From Lachnoclostridium sp. An138 (GTDB lineage Bacteria; Bacillota; Clostridia; Lachnospirales; Lachnospiraceae): DNA of 64,000 nt. Where the stretch lies: NCBI RefSeq assembly GCF_002160765.1, contig NZ_NFLF01000010.1:59875-123874 (forward strand), read 5' to 3'. The notes beneath the pieces were generated by a model, which ran no database searches, was not told the DNA's origin, and worked only from the letters and a program-made list of their open reading frames with translations. This document shows positions 24,169-32,716 of the stretch, piece by piece (position 1 is the stretch's first letter; every line of letters begins with the position of its first letter). Position numbers and translations under genes: made by a program.

Positions 24169-24669
24169 ATGACAATTGGTGAGAGAATCAAAATGTTAAG
24201 AGAGGAAACTGGCATGAGCCAAGTTGACTTCGCAAATAAAATTAATGTTTCCAAACAAACTTTATACAAGTATGAAAACAACCTTATCACCAATATTCCT
24301 TCCGACAAAATAGAAGCCATTGCCAAAACTGCTTCTGTATCACCGGCTTATTTAATGGGGTGGTCAGATTCAAAAGATGGTAAAGGAAAGCATAAACTTT
24401 ATGTGAACATTGAAGCCTCTGATACCGAAGAAGCTATTTTCAAAGCCGTACAATTAATGCTACGTATGAGCGGCGCGGAGGACAAAGCTGATACCCTTTC
24501 TAAAGAAGAAGCCCTCAAACTCTATGAACTATCAGGATTTGATAATGTTCAAACAGTAAACGAACAGCCCACCACCATCGCCGCCCACTTCGACGGCGAC
24601 GAATACACAGAGGAAGAGCTGGATAAAATCAAAGAGTTTGCCGCCTTCGTAAAATCCACCCGGAAATAG
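24169..24669 (+). CDS. CI-like phage repressor
   Basis: A 166-residue XRE-type repressor. The N-terminal HTH (MSQVDFANKINVSKQTLYKY) is followed by the common phage phrase SPAYLMGW near residue 60. The C-terminal half is acidic with no S24 peptidase motif, so inactivation would not be by LexA-like self-cleavage but by the adjacent ImmA-like protein or the antirepressor. AAAGGAG precedes ATG 24169. Confidence 0.85.
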   Translation: MTIGERIKMLREETGMSQVDFANKINVSKQTLYKYENNLITNIPSDKIEAIAKTASVSPAYLMGWSDSKDGKGKHKLYVNIEASDTEEAIFKAVQLMLRMSGAEDKADTLSKEEALKLYELSGFDNVQTVNEQPTTIAAHFDGDEYTEEELDKIKEFAAFVKSTRK

Positions 24670-24687
24670 GTCCGGAGGTATTCTTAC

Positions 24688-25161
24688 ATGACCAAATATG
24701 AAGAATTATTGGAAATCGCTTCACAAGAAAATGTGAAGGTCTATGAAAATTATGACCTTTCAGGCACCCGTCTTAAGGGTTTGTATTGCGATGGAGTCAT
24801 CGCACTGGATAAAGATATGGAGACGCAGACTGAACGGGCCTGCGTTCTGGCAGAAGAGCTGGGACACCATTATACGACTGTTGGAGATATCACAGACCTG
24901 ACATCCATGAATAACCAGAAGCAGGAGCTGAAGGCAAGACTGACTGCCTACAATGACCGCATTGGCCTGCAGGGAATCATAGATGCCTACAAAGCCCGGA
25001 GGACTTCTCCTGAAGAGATGGCTGAGTTTCTGGATGTGACCCCGGAATTTCTCAAGGATGCGCTGGAGTGCTACCGTTCAAAGTACAGCCCCTACGTATC
25101 AATAGATAACTATATCATATTCTTTGAACCGTGCCTGGCTGTGATGGAACTGCTTTCATAG
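24688..25161 (+). CDS. ImmA/IrrE-like protein (DUF955) with a non-canonical zinc motif
   Basis: A 157-residue protein with the LAEELGHHYTTVGDI segment characteristic of ImmA/IrrE proteins next to phage repressors. In ICEBs1, ImmA cleaves the ImmR repressor after DNA damage. Here the expected HExxH reads EELGHH, so the first zinc His is replaced by Glu; many gut Firmicute homologues share this, and catalysis is not certain. It starts 18 bases after the repressor gene, presumably co-transcribed. Confidence 0.75.
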   Translation: MTKYEELLEIASQENVKVYENYDLSGTRLKGLYCDGVIALDKDMETQTERACVLAEELGHHYTTVGDITDLTSMNNQKQELKARLTAYNDRIGLQGIIDAYKARRTSPEEMAEFLDVTPEFLKDALECYRSKYSPYVSIDNYIIFFEPCLAVMELLS

Positions 25162-25260
25162 TCTGCAGAATGAACGAAACCTTGTGCTATTATTCAGACA
25201 ATCCAATTCGTGTTTTGCGAAAAAATGAATTACTTGTGTTTACATATGAGGAGAATTCTT

Positions 25261-26850
25261 ATGACATACACTGCATTAGATAAAATTGTTGAAAACAGAA
25301 AAATGCCATTACTTTTTATAGGCTCCGGATTATCTAAAAGGTATCTATATAATTATCCCAATTGGGATGAACTCTTACTGCTTTCTTATCAAAAAATAGG
25401 AGCTGATCCTTTTCAATATCAAAAATATAAAGAATCCTTTATTAGACAAGGATTGTCCCCTTTTGATGTCAATGTAAAAATGGCCTCTGTCATTGAAGAC
25501 CTTTTTAATGCTGCTTTTTTTGATCGCAAAATCAAACTAGATCGTGTAAAAAACCCTAGTTGGGTTAAACGAAATATATCTCCTTACAAAATGTTTCTGT
25601 CACGATACTTTAAAAATCTACCCGTATATCGCTCTGCCAAAACTGATTTGGAAATCAGTAAACTTAAGCAATTAAAAAACAAAATCTCAGCCGTTATTAC
25701 TACAAATTATGATTTATTTTTAGAAAAAGTAATATTCCCATCAGATTTCAAAGTTTTTGTTCATCAAAATGAACTTTTTTCAGCTGATAGCTACAATATC
25801 GCTGAAATATATAAAATTCACGGTAGTGTATCTGATGCAAATTCTATAATTATTACAGAATCAGATTACCAAAAGTTCTCTGAATCTCGTAAACTTATTA
25901 TAGCAAAAATGCTTACATTATTTGCAGAATCTCCTATTATATTTTTGGGATATTCCTTTACTGATGAAAATATTCAAACAATAATTGTCGACTTTCTTAG
26001 CTGCTTGACCTCCAAAGAATTGTTTAATATTGATGAACATTTTATTTTTATTAGCTATAAAAAGAACGAGTTGGGTCTCAAAGAAATCAAAAGAACTATT
26101 ACAACTCAAAGCGGCGCTGAAATTCCTATCACTGAAATTCAAACAGATAATTTTTCTATGGTGTATGATATTTTAAATAAAATAACTCCTGGAATCTCAC
26201 CTTCTCGTATTCGTGAAACTAGAAAATTGGTTAAAACCATTGTCGACCAAAGCGTGGCTACAAATAGTGCTGAATCGGTAATTGTAGGTATTGATAATTT
26301 GGAATCCGTTGATTTGTCAACAAAGCCTTTGGCAATTGCCATAGGCTACAGAGAAAATATTTTAAATAAATTTGGTTACGGTCTATTAGCCGACGATATG
26401 ATTTTTGAAGATATCTTATTTGACAACAAGCATTTTAGCCCAAACGAGATGTGCTTAGAGCGATTCAAATCTATTGCCTCGACACGTCTACTTCCTGTGT
26501 TTAAATATGTGAAAAATGCAACAGTGTCTATAGAATCTAATACTAAATTAAAAAACTATATTAATACACATAATACAATGGACAAATTATTGCCCTCTAA
26601 TATCCAAAAGCAACTCCATGCTCTTCCTGATATTATTGATTATGATATTTTATTGGCTGAAACTGCAAAACTCCCTGATATAAACAAGCAAGCTGGGTTA
26701 ATGTTGAAAAATATTTCAAATTATACCATCGAACAAATCAGGGCTTTTTGCTGCAATCTTTTTAAATCATCCAGAGAATCTGCTATGCATTCAACACATT
26801 TTAAAAGATGTGTAATGTATATCGATCTTTCCGAAAACCTTTGGGCATGA
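25261..26850 (+). CDS. SIR2-domain protein, candidate anti-phage NADase
   Basis: About 529 residues. The SIR2 core has FIGSGLS (residues about 19-25), ITTNYDLFLE (near 150), KIHGSV (near 190) and FLGYSFTDENI (near 225), the NAD-binding and catalytic-region motifs of SIR2_2-type defence proteins. The C-terminal 290 residues are helical and unrecognised, as in single-protein defence sirtuins, where this half senses phage structural proteins. ATG 25261 follows AGGAG. It is strikingly AT-rich compared with the recombinase next to it, lies in the lysogeny module and would be expressed in the lysogen. The NADase role is inferred. Confidence 0.75.
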   Translation: MTYTALDKIVENRKMPLLFIGSGLSKRYLYNYPNWDELLLLSYQKIGADPFQYQKYKESFIRQGLSPFDVNVKMASVIEDLFNAAFFDRKIKLDRVKNPSWVKRNISPYKMFLSRYFKNLPVYRSAKTDLEISKLKQLKNKISAVITTNYDLFLEKVIFPSDFKVFVHQNELFSADSYNIAEIYKIHGSVSDANSIIITESDYQKFSESRKLIIAKMLTLFAESPIIFLGYSFTDENIQTIIVDFLSCLTSKELFNIDEHFIFISYKKNELGLKEIKRTITTQSGAEIPITEIQTDNFSMVYDILNKITPGISPSRIRETRKLVKTIVDQSVATNSAESVIVGIDNLESVDLSTKPLAIAIGYRENILNKFGYGLLADDMIFEDILFDNKHFSPNEMCLERFKSIASTRLLPVFKYVKNATVSIESNTKLKNYINTHNTMDKLLPSNIQKQLHALPDIIDYDILLAETAKLPDINKQAGLMLKNISNYTIEQIRAFCCNLFKSSRESAMHSTHFKRCVMYIDLSENLWA

Positions 26851-27303
26851 TCAGGACAAAGAAAAGCTGATAGACATTTTCTGGTACACACCAAAAACAC
26901 TATCAGCTTATCTTGATTTGAAATCTTTAAGAACATTTCTGTCCCATGTTCTCTAATAATAATTAGCCTATCAATTTTATTATTGATTTCTTAGCTAACA
27001 TATGCATATTATAATGATTTTATTCTACATTGTCAATATTATTTTACCGGTCTCCTATTATGCCCGCGATAGGAAACCGACTGGCATCTGGAGAATGGCT
27101 ACTTTCTTCAATTGCAAATAAAAGTATAACATTCTCCGGGCAGCCACCGCAAGCGGAACATCCGTTCCCGCTGGCTGTCTTTTTTGTACCCTTTTTTCGG
27201 AATGCTGTTGCGACGTCGCAACACAAATCCGCCTCCCTGCGGGCATACAATAAATCATACACCAAGCCTGCAGGCACACACCAGGGAACAAGGAGCTGAT
27301 CAC
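26851..27303. other. Noncoding region between SIR2 gene and recombinase, with hairpins
   Basis: No gene seen in 450 bases. A hairpin with arms GCTGATAG/CTATCAGC (about 26868-26908) may end the SIR2 transcript. A strong plus-strand terminator lies at about 27143-27186 (AGCGGAAC...GTTCCCGCT inside GGCAGCC/GGCTGTC, then TTTTTT). The rest up to 27040 is very AT-rich. The recombinase ribosome binding site AAGGAG is at 27290-27295. Confidence 0.55.
27143..27190 (+). terminator. Rho-independent terminator
   Basis: Long GC stem (AGCGGAAC/GTTCCCGCT plus outer CAGCCA/TGGCTG) followed by TCTTTTTTG. It insulates the serine recombinase from transcription of the repressor-SIR2 operon. Confidence 0.7.
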
Positions 27304-28908
27304 ATGTACAGAACAGAAATATCCTTCCGGCCAGACGAAATCGTCCAGTATCTCCGGAAATCCCGGACAGACGACCCATATCTCTCCGTAGAAGAAGTTC
27401 TTTCAAAGCATGAGACGATTCTGCGGGAATGGGCCGAGCGGAATCTCCCCGGACCGGTTCCGGAAGAGAATATTTTCCGGGAAGTCGTATCCGGGGAGAC
27501 CATCAAAGACCGGCCGGAATTTCTGAAGCTGCTGCGGCTCATCGAGTCGCCGGACATTAAAGCGATCCTTGTGGTGGAAGTCCAGCGTCTCTCCCGCGGC
27601 GACCTGGAAGACGCCGGCCGGCTGATGAAAATTCTGCGTTTCACCCACACCCAGGTGATCACTCCGCACAAAATCTATGATCTGGAAGACGAATATGACC
27701 GTGACTTCTTCGAGCGGGAACTGAAGCGCGGCAATGAGTTCCTGGAGTACACCAAGAAGATCCTGAACCGCGGCCGCCAGCTCTCCGTCAGCCAGGGGAA
27801 TTATATCGCTTCTGTGGCGCCCTACGGCATGGATAAGTGCTGGGTGCAGGAAGGCAAACGGAAATGCCCCACTCTGAAGGAAAATGAAAAGGCCGACGTT
27901 GTGCGGCTCATTTTCCACAAATTCGTCCGGGAGCGGGTGTCTCCCTATGCCATCGGTCTTTATCTGGACAGTATCGGCGAGAAGCCGCCCAAGGGCGAGC
28001 ATTGGACTTATACCGCCGTTCAGGAGATTTTGAAGAACATACACTATGACCAGAAGGTCTGCTGGGGACGCCGGTCCGTGGAGCATAAGATTGTGGATGG
28101 GAAAGTCCTGGAGATGCGCCCGCGCAAAAAGGACTTTGAGATATTCGATGGGAAGCAGCCCCGCGTGGTGGATCATGAGCTGTTTCTGGAGGCCCAGGAG
28201 CTGCTGAAACAGACCTCCCGGACCCGCCACGACTATACGCCTGTAAATCCCTTTGCAGGCCTCGTATTCTGCCGCACCTGCGGCTACAGCATGTCTTTCC
28301 GCTTCTACCGCCGGAAGGGCCAGAAAGACACCTGCCCGCCCCGTATGCTCTGCAGCAACCAGATCCGGTGCCGGAGCAGTTCCTGTTCTTACAGCGAACT
28401 TGAGGAGGCTGTGGCCGGCATCCTGCGCCAGACCATCGCGGAATTTCAGGTGCAGCTAAACCAGGAGACCTTTGACGCCGCCAGGGCCAGCGAAACCACC
28501 CTGAAGACACTGGAGGGACGTCTCCATGAGCTGGAGCAGAAAGAGCTCCGTCAGTGGGAAAAATACGCCGATGGGGAAATGCCGAAGGAAATCTTCGACC
28601 AGTTGAATGAACGCCTGCAGGCCAGCAAGAAGGCTGCCCGGAAAGCTCTGGAGCAGGCACGCGCCGCAGCTCCGAAGACGCCGGAGCAGATCCGGGAGAA
28701 GATCGCCCGGCTGTCCGATGCGCTGAACGCGCTGGAGGACGACACGGTGCCAGTACCGCTGAAGAACAATTATCTGAAGGCCGTCATTGAGAGAATAGAC
28801 TACTACCGCCCTGCTGCCGTCCGGAAACGCAGCGACAGCTCGGAACCGAAGGTCCGCGGCGGCTGGTACACGCCGCCCTTTGAGCTGGATGTAAGGCTGA
28901 AAATATAA
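27304..28908 (+). CDS. Large serine recombinase (prophage integrase)
   Basis: A 534-residue enzyme. The resolvase domain has YLRKSRTD with the nucleophile Ser20 and VVEVQRLSRGDLED near residue 95. A recombinase domain (YIASVAPYGMDK...) follows, then a zinc ribbon (CRTCGYSM ... CSNQIRC) and a long coiled coil (about 375-450). This architecture catalyses attP x attB integration and, with a directionality factor, excision. I start at ATG 27304 with AAGGAG upstream. It ends about 30 bases from the phage-host junction inside cotJC, the normal int-att arrangement. Confidence 0.95.
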   Translation: MYRTEISFRPDEIVQYLRKSRTDDPYLSVEEVLSKHETILREWAERNLPGPVPEENIFREVVSGETIKDRPEFLKLLRLIESPDIKAILVVEVQRLSRGDLEDAGRLMKILRFTHTQVITPHKIYDLEDEYDRDFFERELKRGNEFLEYTKKILNRGRQLSVSQGNYIASVAPYGMDKCWVQEGKRKCPTLKENEKADVVRLIFHKFVRERVSPYAIGLYLDSIGEKPPKGEHWTYTAVQEILKNIHYDQKVCWGRRSVEHKIVDGKVLEMRPRKKDFEIFDGKQPRVVDHELFLEAQELLKQTSRTRHDYTPVNPFAGLVFCRTCGYSMSFRFYRRKGQKDTCPPRMLCSNQIRCRSSSCSYSELEEAVAGILRQTIAEFQVQLNQETFDAARASETTLKTLEGRLHELEQKELRQWEKYADGEMPKEIFDQLNERLQASKKAARKALEQARAAAPKTPEQIREKIARLSDALNALEDDTVPVPLKNNYLKAVIERIDYYRPAAVRKRSDSSEPKVRGGWYTPPFELDVRLKI

Positions 28909-28917
28909 GGATTCTTT

Positions 28918-29136
28918 TCATGTATAACACCCCGGCTCTGATTCTTCCGTACCGATATCAGTTAACAAAGCGGCGCACTCCTTGTACGGCATCGTGTATC
29001 TCTGGGACAGATACCGCATGGAAGCTCCAAGTTCCCCGTTGGGTCCGCCATATTGTGTTATGATGGCCTTTGCCAGTTTCGGGTTCGTTTCCTTAATATG
29101 AATAGGATACTCCAGCCTTTTTTCATAATTAAACAT
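28918..29136 (-). pseudogene. cotJC: cotJC, 5' part interrupted by the prophage
   Basis: Sixty-five residues match CotJC, the manganese-catalase-like spore coat protein (YEKRLEYPI, QYGGPNGELGASMRYLSQRY, LLTDIGTEE). Seven phage-derived residues and a stop follow. Normal CotJC is about 190 residues. The break falls just where the family continues with FAHLEM, so the second half of the dimanganese site is lost. The 3' part should lie on the far side of the prophage. If the serine recombinase excises the prophage during sporulation the gene would be restored, as with skin in sigK or SPbeta in spsM. Confidence 0.85.
28939..28955. other. Prophage-host junction (right attachment site) inside cotJC
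   Basis: CotJC-like sequence is intact on the host side up to codon 65 (GGT ACG GAA GAA) and then changes to SEPGCYT-stop, while the family continues FAHLEM. The junction must lie near 28939-28953. The exact crossover core cannot be fixed because the other end is outside the window. Confidence 0.7.
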
Positions 29137-29156
29137 AGGTTTTCACTCCCTCCTTC

Positions 29157-29642
29157 CTACTGCCAGGGCCACGGCTGATTTACCCAGTTCCAGTACGCGT
29201 CACAGTGATGCGCATGTGCTATGGTAAGAGGACCGTAAGTCTTGGAATATTCTTCAACTGCTTCCTGATAAATGCGGTTGTGCTCCTTAAAGTAGGAAAG
29301 CGCCTCTACATCATCGGGATGTGTATCCAGATACAAGGACGCGTCTACACACGCGAAACCAGTAAGCATGACCTGCTTCATCAGCTGCTGCCTGGAAAGC
29401 TCATTTGTACCACAGGAAGAACTCCTCTGATTTTCCTGATACATCCGGGCGGCAGCATTCCTCTGGGCATTTGCCTTCTGCATCTGTCCGCAGGAACCGC
29501 CGCGCATGTTCATCTGGGTATTTGTGGTATTTCCTCTCATCTGCATCTGAGAATTTCCGGCATTTCCACACATCTGCGGCTGCTGGCAGGACATCCCGGG
29601 ACGCCCCTGCTGCTGGCAGGAACAGTTCTGGTTCTGCATCAT
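29157..29642 (-). CDS. cotJB: Spore coat protein CotJB with extended Gln/Met/Cys-rich N-terminus
   Basis: A 161-residue protein. Residues about 83-161 are the CotJB domain (DASLYLDTHPDDVEALSYFK ... YGPLTIAHAH ... WPWQ). Residues 1 to about 75 are a low-complexity region rich in Gln, Met, Asn, Gly and Cys that ordinary CotJB (about 85-90 residues) lacks. Proteins of the cotJ operon form an inner spore coat layer. ATG 29642 overlaps the cotJA stop. Confidence 0.9.
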   Translation of the reverse strand: MMQNQNCSCQQQGRPGMSCQQPQMCGNAGNSQMQMRGNTTNTQMNMRGGSCGQMQKANAQRNAAARMYQENQRSSSCGTNELSRQQLMKQVMLTGFACVDASLYLDTHPDDVEALSYFKEHNRIYQEAVEEYSKTYGPLTIAHAHHCDAYWNWVNQPWPWQ

Positions 29643-29836
29643 CTTGCCACACCCCGCTTTCCAAGAAATGGTTTATTCAATTCAGGAAATATCGTTCCGC
29701 ACTGGAGGGCTTTTTCCAGCTCGTAGGTCTGTCCCCAGAACTGCCAGGGCACATACGCCATGGCCAGCGGCATACTCTGAAGAGCTTCCCTGGAACATCC
29801 CCTTCCGGACATCGCCTGATTTCGACAGTCTGCCAT
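29639..29836 (-). CDS. cotJA: Spore coat-associated protein CotJA
   Basis: A 65-residue protein with the family core SMPLAMAYVPWQFW...YELEKALQCGTIFPELNKPF. First gene of the cotJABC operon, which is normally transcribed in the mother cell by sigmaE. GAAAGGAG precedes the ATG. No clear sigmaE promoter could be assigned in the short upstream space before the palindrome at 29890-29933. Confidence 0.9.
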   Translation of the reverse strand: MADCRNQAMSGRGCSREALQSMPLAMAYVPWQFWGQTYELEKALQCGTIFPELNKPFLGKRGVAR

Positions 29837-29889
29837 AAGAGACTCCTTTCAATTCTTTGTTTCAGATTATCTTATGTAAAAATCCCGAA

Positions 29890-29933
29890 TGAGTGAGTGG
29901 CATATACATGTACATGTATATGCCACTCACTCA
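29890..29933. terminator. 44-bp perfect palindrome between degV and cotJA
   Basis: TGAGTGAGTGGCATATACATG and its exact complement meet with no loop (centre 29911/29912). On the minus strand it is followed within eight bases by TTTTT, so it can end the marR-degV transcript. The cotJA start is only 54 bases beyond, so it also borders the cotJ promoter region and may be a protein-binding site. Confidence 0.6.
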
Positions 29934-29954
29934 GAATCATCGCAAAAAAGAATC

Positions 29955-30806
29955 TCAGGAATTCTGTTCTTTCTCCACATATACCAGTCCGAAAGCTCCC
30001 GGTCCGATATGCGTTCCAATTGTAGCTCCGATCTGCAGACGCTCTGCAAACCGTATGCCCTCTTTGAAAAGACGCTCCTCAAAAATCTCGCTGTTTTCCG
30101 TACCATAACTGTAAAGGGAATACGCTGGAAAGCTCTCGTCCAAAGGATGCTCCCCTACCCATTTCAGAATTGCGTTAATAGCCTTATTCTTTCCCAGAGC
30201 CTTGGCAACTACCCCGATTTCTCCTTCTTTTGTCACCGTAATAACGGGTTTCAGACGGGCCATATCTCCTACAGCAGCGGCCGCTTTTCCAATCCGTCCG
30301 CCCCGCCGGAGATATTCCAGAGTGTCAATCATAGCCACTACCTTGACACGGGATTTGAACTTTTCCAGCTTCTCTGCGATTTCTGCCGCAGACAGGCCCT
30401 CCCGCACCAGTTCCAGCGCATAATCTGCCATCACCTTAATGTTATAGGTGGCCGCTCTGGAATCTATCAGAAAGATATGCTCCTCATAATCTGCCATCTG
30501 ACGCGCAAGCTGCGCGGTCTGATATGTACCGCTCAGATGAGAGGAAAGAAGGATACAGATCAGATCGTCCCCCTGCTCTTTTACCTCCTGAAAAATATCA
30601 AGAAACACCTGAGGAGACGGCTGAGAAGTCAGCGGGAACTCACCACTCTCTTCCAGCATTTCAAAAAAACTGTTTTTATCCAGATCGATTCCATCCAGAT
30701 ATTCCTTTCCTGCCAGCTCAATCTGAATTGGCACAAATACAAGTCCCTTTTCCCGAATCTCCTCCTGGCAGTAGTCAGAAGAAGAATCTACCAGTATTCT
30801 TATCAT
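29955..30806 (-). CDS. DegV-family fatty-acid-binding protein
   Basis: A 283-residue DegV/FakB-type protein. N-terminal RILVDSSSDY, the SSHLSGTYQTA loop, LIDSRAATYNI and the late GATIGTHIGPGAFGLVYV are family hallmarks. Family members bind a fatty acid and present it to the FakA kinase for phosphorylation. Overlaps marR by ATGA, so one operon; MarR may regulate lipid handling. Confidence 0.9.
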   Translation of the reverse strand: MIRILVDSSSDYCQEEIREKGLVFVPIQIELAGKEYLDGIDLDKNSFFEMLEESGEFPLTSQPSPQVFLDIFQEVKEQGDDLICILLSSHLSGTYQTAQLARQMADYEEHIFLIDSRAATYNIKVMADYALELVREGLSAAEIAEKLEKFKSRVKVVAMIDTLEYLRRGGRIGKAAAAVGDMARLKPVITVTKEGEIGVVAKALGKNKAINAILKWVGEHPLDESFPAYSLYSYGTENSEIFEERLFKEGIRFAERLQIGATIGTHIGPGAFGLVYVEKEQNS

Positions 30807-31243
30807 GTTATCACCTCATCTGCCATATCCGAGATCAGTGTAAACAACTGTATAATTTCCCCTGCGCGCTGTCTTCCCACTCTGTCCATAAGTTCTTCCA
30901 CACAGCCAAGAATTCTTGCATGCTCTTTTTCATACACCCCTGCCTGTTCCATATTGAAGGTAATATACACCTGACGCCGATCCTGAGCGGAGCGTGTGCG
31001 AAAAATCAGTCCTTTTTTTTCCATGCTGTTCAGCGTTCTGTTCATCTGAGACTTCAGCATCCGTGTCTCACCGCACAGTTCTGTCGCTGTAAGACTCCCA
31101 GGTGCGCCGCTCTTCTGATTCCGATATAAGATTCCGCAGATCAGAAGCTCATAATAGGGCAGTTCACCGGCCAAACGTACGTTATTGACTGTTGTAGTGA
31201 GCCGCAGCCAGGCATTCAGTACATCTTCACTCGAAATATCCAT
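30803..31243 (-). CDS. MarR-family regulator
   Basis: About 146 residues starting MDISSEDVLNAWLRLTTT. A winged HTH (LTATELCGETRMLKSQMNRT, then KKGLIFRTRSAQDRRQVYIT) is bracketed by dimerisation helices. ATG 31243 has AAAGGAG upstream. The operator-like inverted repeat directly after the -10 at 31324-31346 suggests autorepression of the marR-degV operon. Confidence 0.85.
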   Translation of the reverse strand: MDISSEDVLNAWLRLTTTVNNVRLAGELPYYELLICGILYRNQKSGAPGSLTATELCGETRMLKSQMNRTLNSMEKKGLIFRTRSAQDRRQVYITFNMEQAGVYEKEHARILGCVEELMDRVGRQRAGEIIQLFTLISDMADEVIT

Positions 31244-31323
31244 CTGAGGATTCTCCTTTCCCAAAATAATAGAATCATACCACCTTCGGGCAGAACGCAC
31301 ACTCCCCGCCCGCAAATTTGTTC

Positions 31324-31375
31324 ACAGTGTAAACAGTTCACACTGTATACTATTTCATATGGGAGCTTTTGTCAA
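31324..31375 (-). promoter_or_regulatory. SigmaA promoter with MarR-type operator for marR-degV
   Basis: TTGACA at 31375-31370 and TAGTAT at 31352-31347 with 17-bp spacing. The inverted repeat ACAGTGT-N9-ACACTGT at 31324-31346 covers the start site. Consensus promoter plus operator at +1 fits an autorepressed MarR operon. Confidence 0.75.
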
Positions 31376-31414
31376 GATATACTTCCGAAAAACACCGTTT
31401 ATTTACAGCCTGTC

Positions 31415-31488
31415 AGATGCAAAACAGCCATACCGTCCGAAAACGCTGTATACGTCCCCGGCGGCATGGCTGCCTCTCTGCTGCATCT
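31415..31488. repeat. Large imperfect inverted repeat between marR promoter and galM
   Basis: Arms AGATGC...CAGCCATACCG (31415-31435) and CGGCATGGCTG...GCATCT (31462-31488) can form a long bulged stem. There is no T-run, so it is not a standard terminator; it may end the galM transcript or be a remnant of a small repeat element. Confidence 0.4.
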
Positions 31489-31543
31489 ACGGCTGCGCGC
31501 ACTGACATACCTGCCAGTGTGCCACTGTCCTTTTCTCTTCCTT

Positions 31544-32590
31544 CTATTTTTCTACAGAAAACTTATAGCCGGCCTTCAGGTGATAGGTATCTCCTGCCTT
31601 TACAATCGTACTCTTGAAATTCTCGTGATGAGTCGCATCCGGAAAGTAATGCGCTTCAAAGCAGGCAGCGCTTCTTACACCGTATTCTCTGCCGTTCTTT
31701 CCTCCCTTTTCTTCCAGAAAATTGGAAGTGTAGAACTGCATGCCCGGCGCGTCGGTGCGTACCTCCATGCGGATGCCGCTCTCCTTTGAATACATGCTTG
31801 CGCAAAGGGTATATGCTCCTTCGTCCTTCAGCACATAGTTCAGATCATAACCTTTTCCAGCCTGCAGAGACTCATGAGCCTCATTGATACGAGCCCCGAT
31901 GGCTGTCGGTGTCCTGAAATCCAGCGGCGTTCCTTCTACGCTCCGTATCTCTCCCGTCGGTATCAGTCCACTGTCGGCAGGCGTATAGGCGTCTGCGTCA
32001 ATCCATACAATCTGATCCAGCACACTGTCAGACTCTTCCCCGTCCAGATTAAAATAGGAATGATTCGTCAGATTGAATACCGTATCCTGGTCCGCTTTTC
32101 CTGTGTAGGTAAGCAGAAGCTCATTATCATCCGACAGAGTGTAGGATACTTTGATCTCCGCGTTGCCCGGAAAACCCTGATCTCCATCCGGACTAAACAG
32201 GGAAAACTCTACCTGATTATCGTTTACAATCACAGCCTTCCATACACGTCTTCCATATGCAGGCTCTCCACCGTGAAGGTTGTTATTTCCTTCATTTTTC
32301 TGAAGCTCATAGGTCTTTCCGGCAATTGTTACCTGTGCACCCCCGGTCCGGTTCGCATTCCGTCCAATCACAGCGCCCAGATTGGGAGCATTCACCTCGT
32401 AGCCCTCCAGCTTTTCGTAGCCCCAGACCACGTCCCGCAGCTTTCCTTCCTTATCAGGCACATGAAGCTCTGAAACCACCGCGCCGTAGTTCAGCAGCAC
32501 AGCCTTCACCCCGTTTGCGTTTTCCAGGATGTACTGCTTTACCTGCTCTCCATCCTTCGTCACGCCATAGTCCTTCACCAAAATACTCAT
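31544..32590 (-). CDS. galM: Aldose 1-epimerase (galactose mutarotase)
   Basis: A 348-residue protein with GRNANRTGGA, the catalytic-region histidines in NNLHGG and NLTNHSYFNL, and the glutamate region near LEEKGGKNGREYG/FEAHYFPDA. It interconverts alpha and beta anomers of galactose or glucose. ATG 32590 has GGAGGAAGAG upstream. Monocistronic as far as can be seen. Confidence 0.9.
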   Translation of the reverse strand: MSILVKDYGVTKDGEQVKQYILENANGVKAVLLNYGAVVSELHVPDKEGKLRDVVWGYEKLEGYEVNAPNLGAVIGRNANRTGGAQVTIAGKTYELQKNEGNNNLHGGEPAYGRRVWKAVIVNDNQVEFSLFSPDGDQGFPGNAEIKVSYTLSDDNELLLTYTGKADQDTVFNLTNHSYFNLDGEESDSVLDQIVWIDADAYTPADSGLIPTGEIRSVEGTPLDFRTPTAIGARINEAHESLQAGKGYDLNYVLKDEGAYTLCASMYSKESGIRMEVRTDAPGMQFYTSNFLEEKGGKNGREYGVRSAACFEAHYFPDATHHENFKSTIVKAGDTYHLKAGYKFSVEK

Positions 32591-32716
32591 AAGCTCTCTT
32601 CCTCCATTTTCCGCGTCTTTTATATGGGAAAAAAACGCCTCTATGTCCATCATAGACATAAAGGCGCTTTCCGTCAAGCAGAACCGCTTATTAATTTTTC
32701 ATCGCAGATCCTTTGA

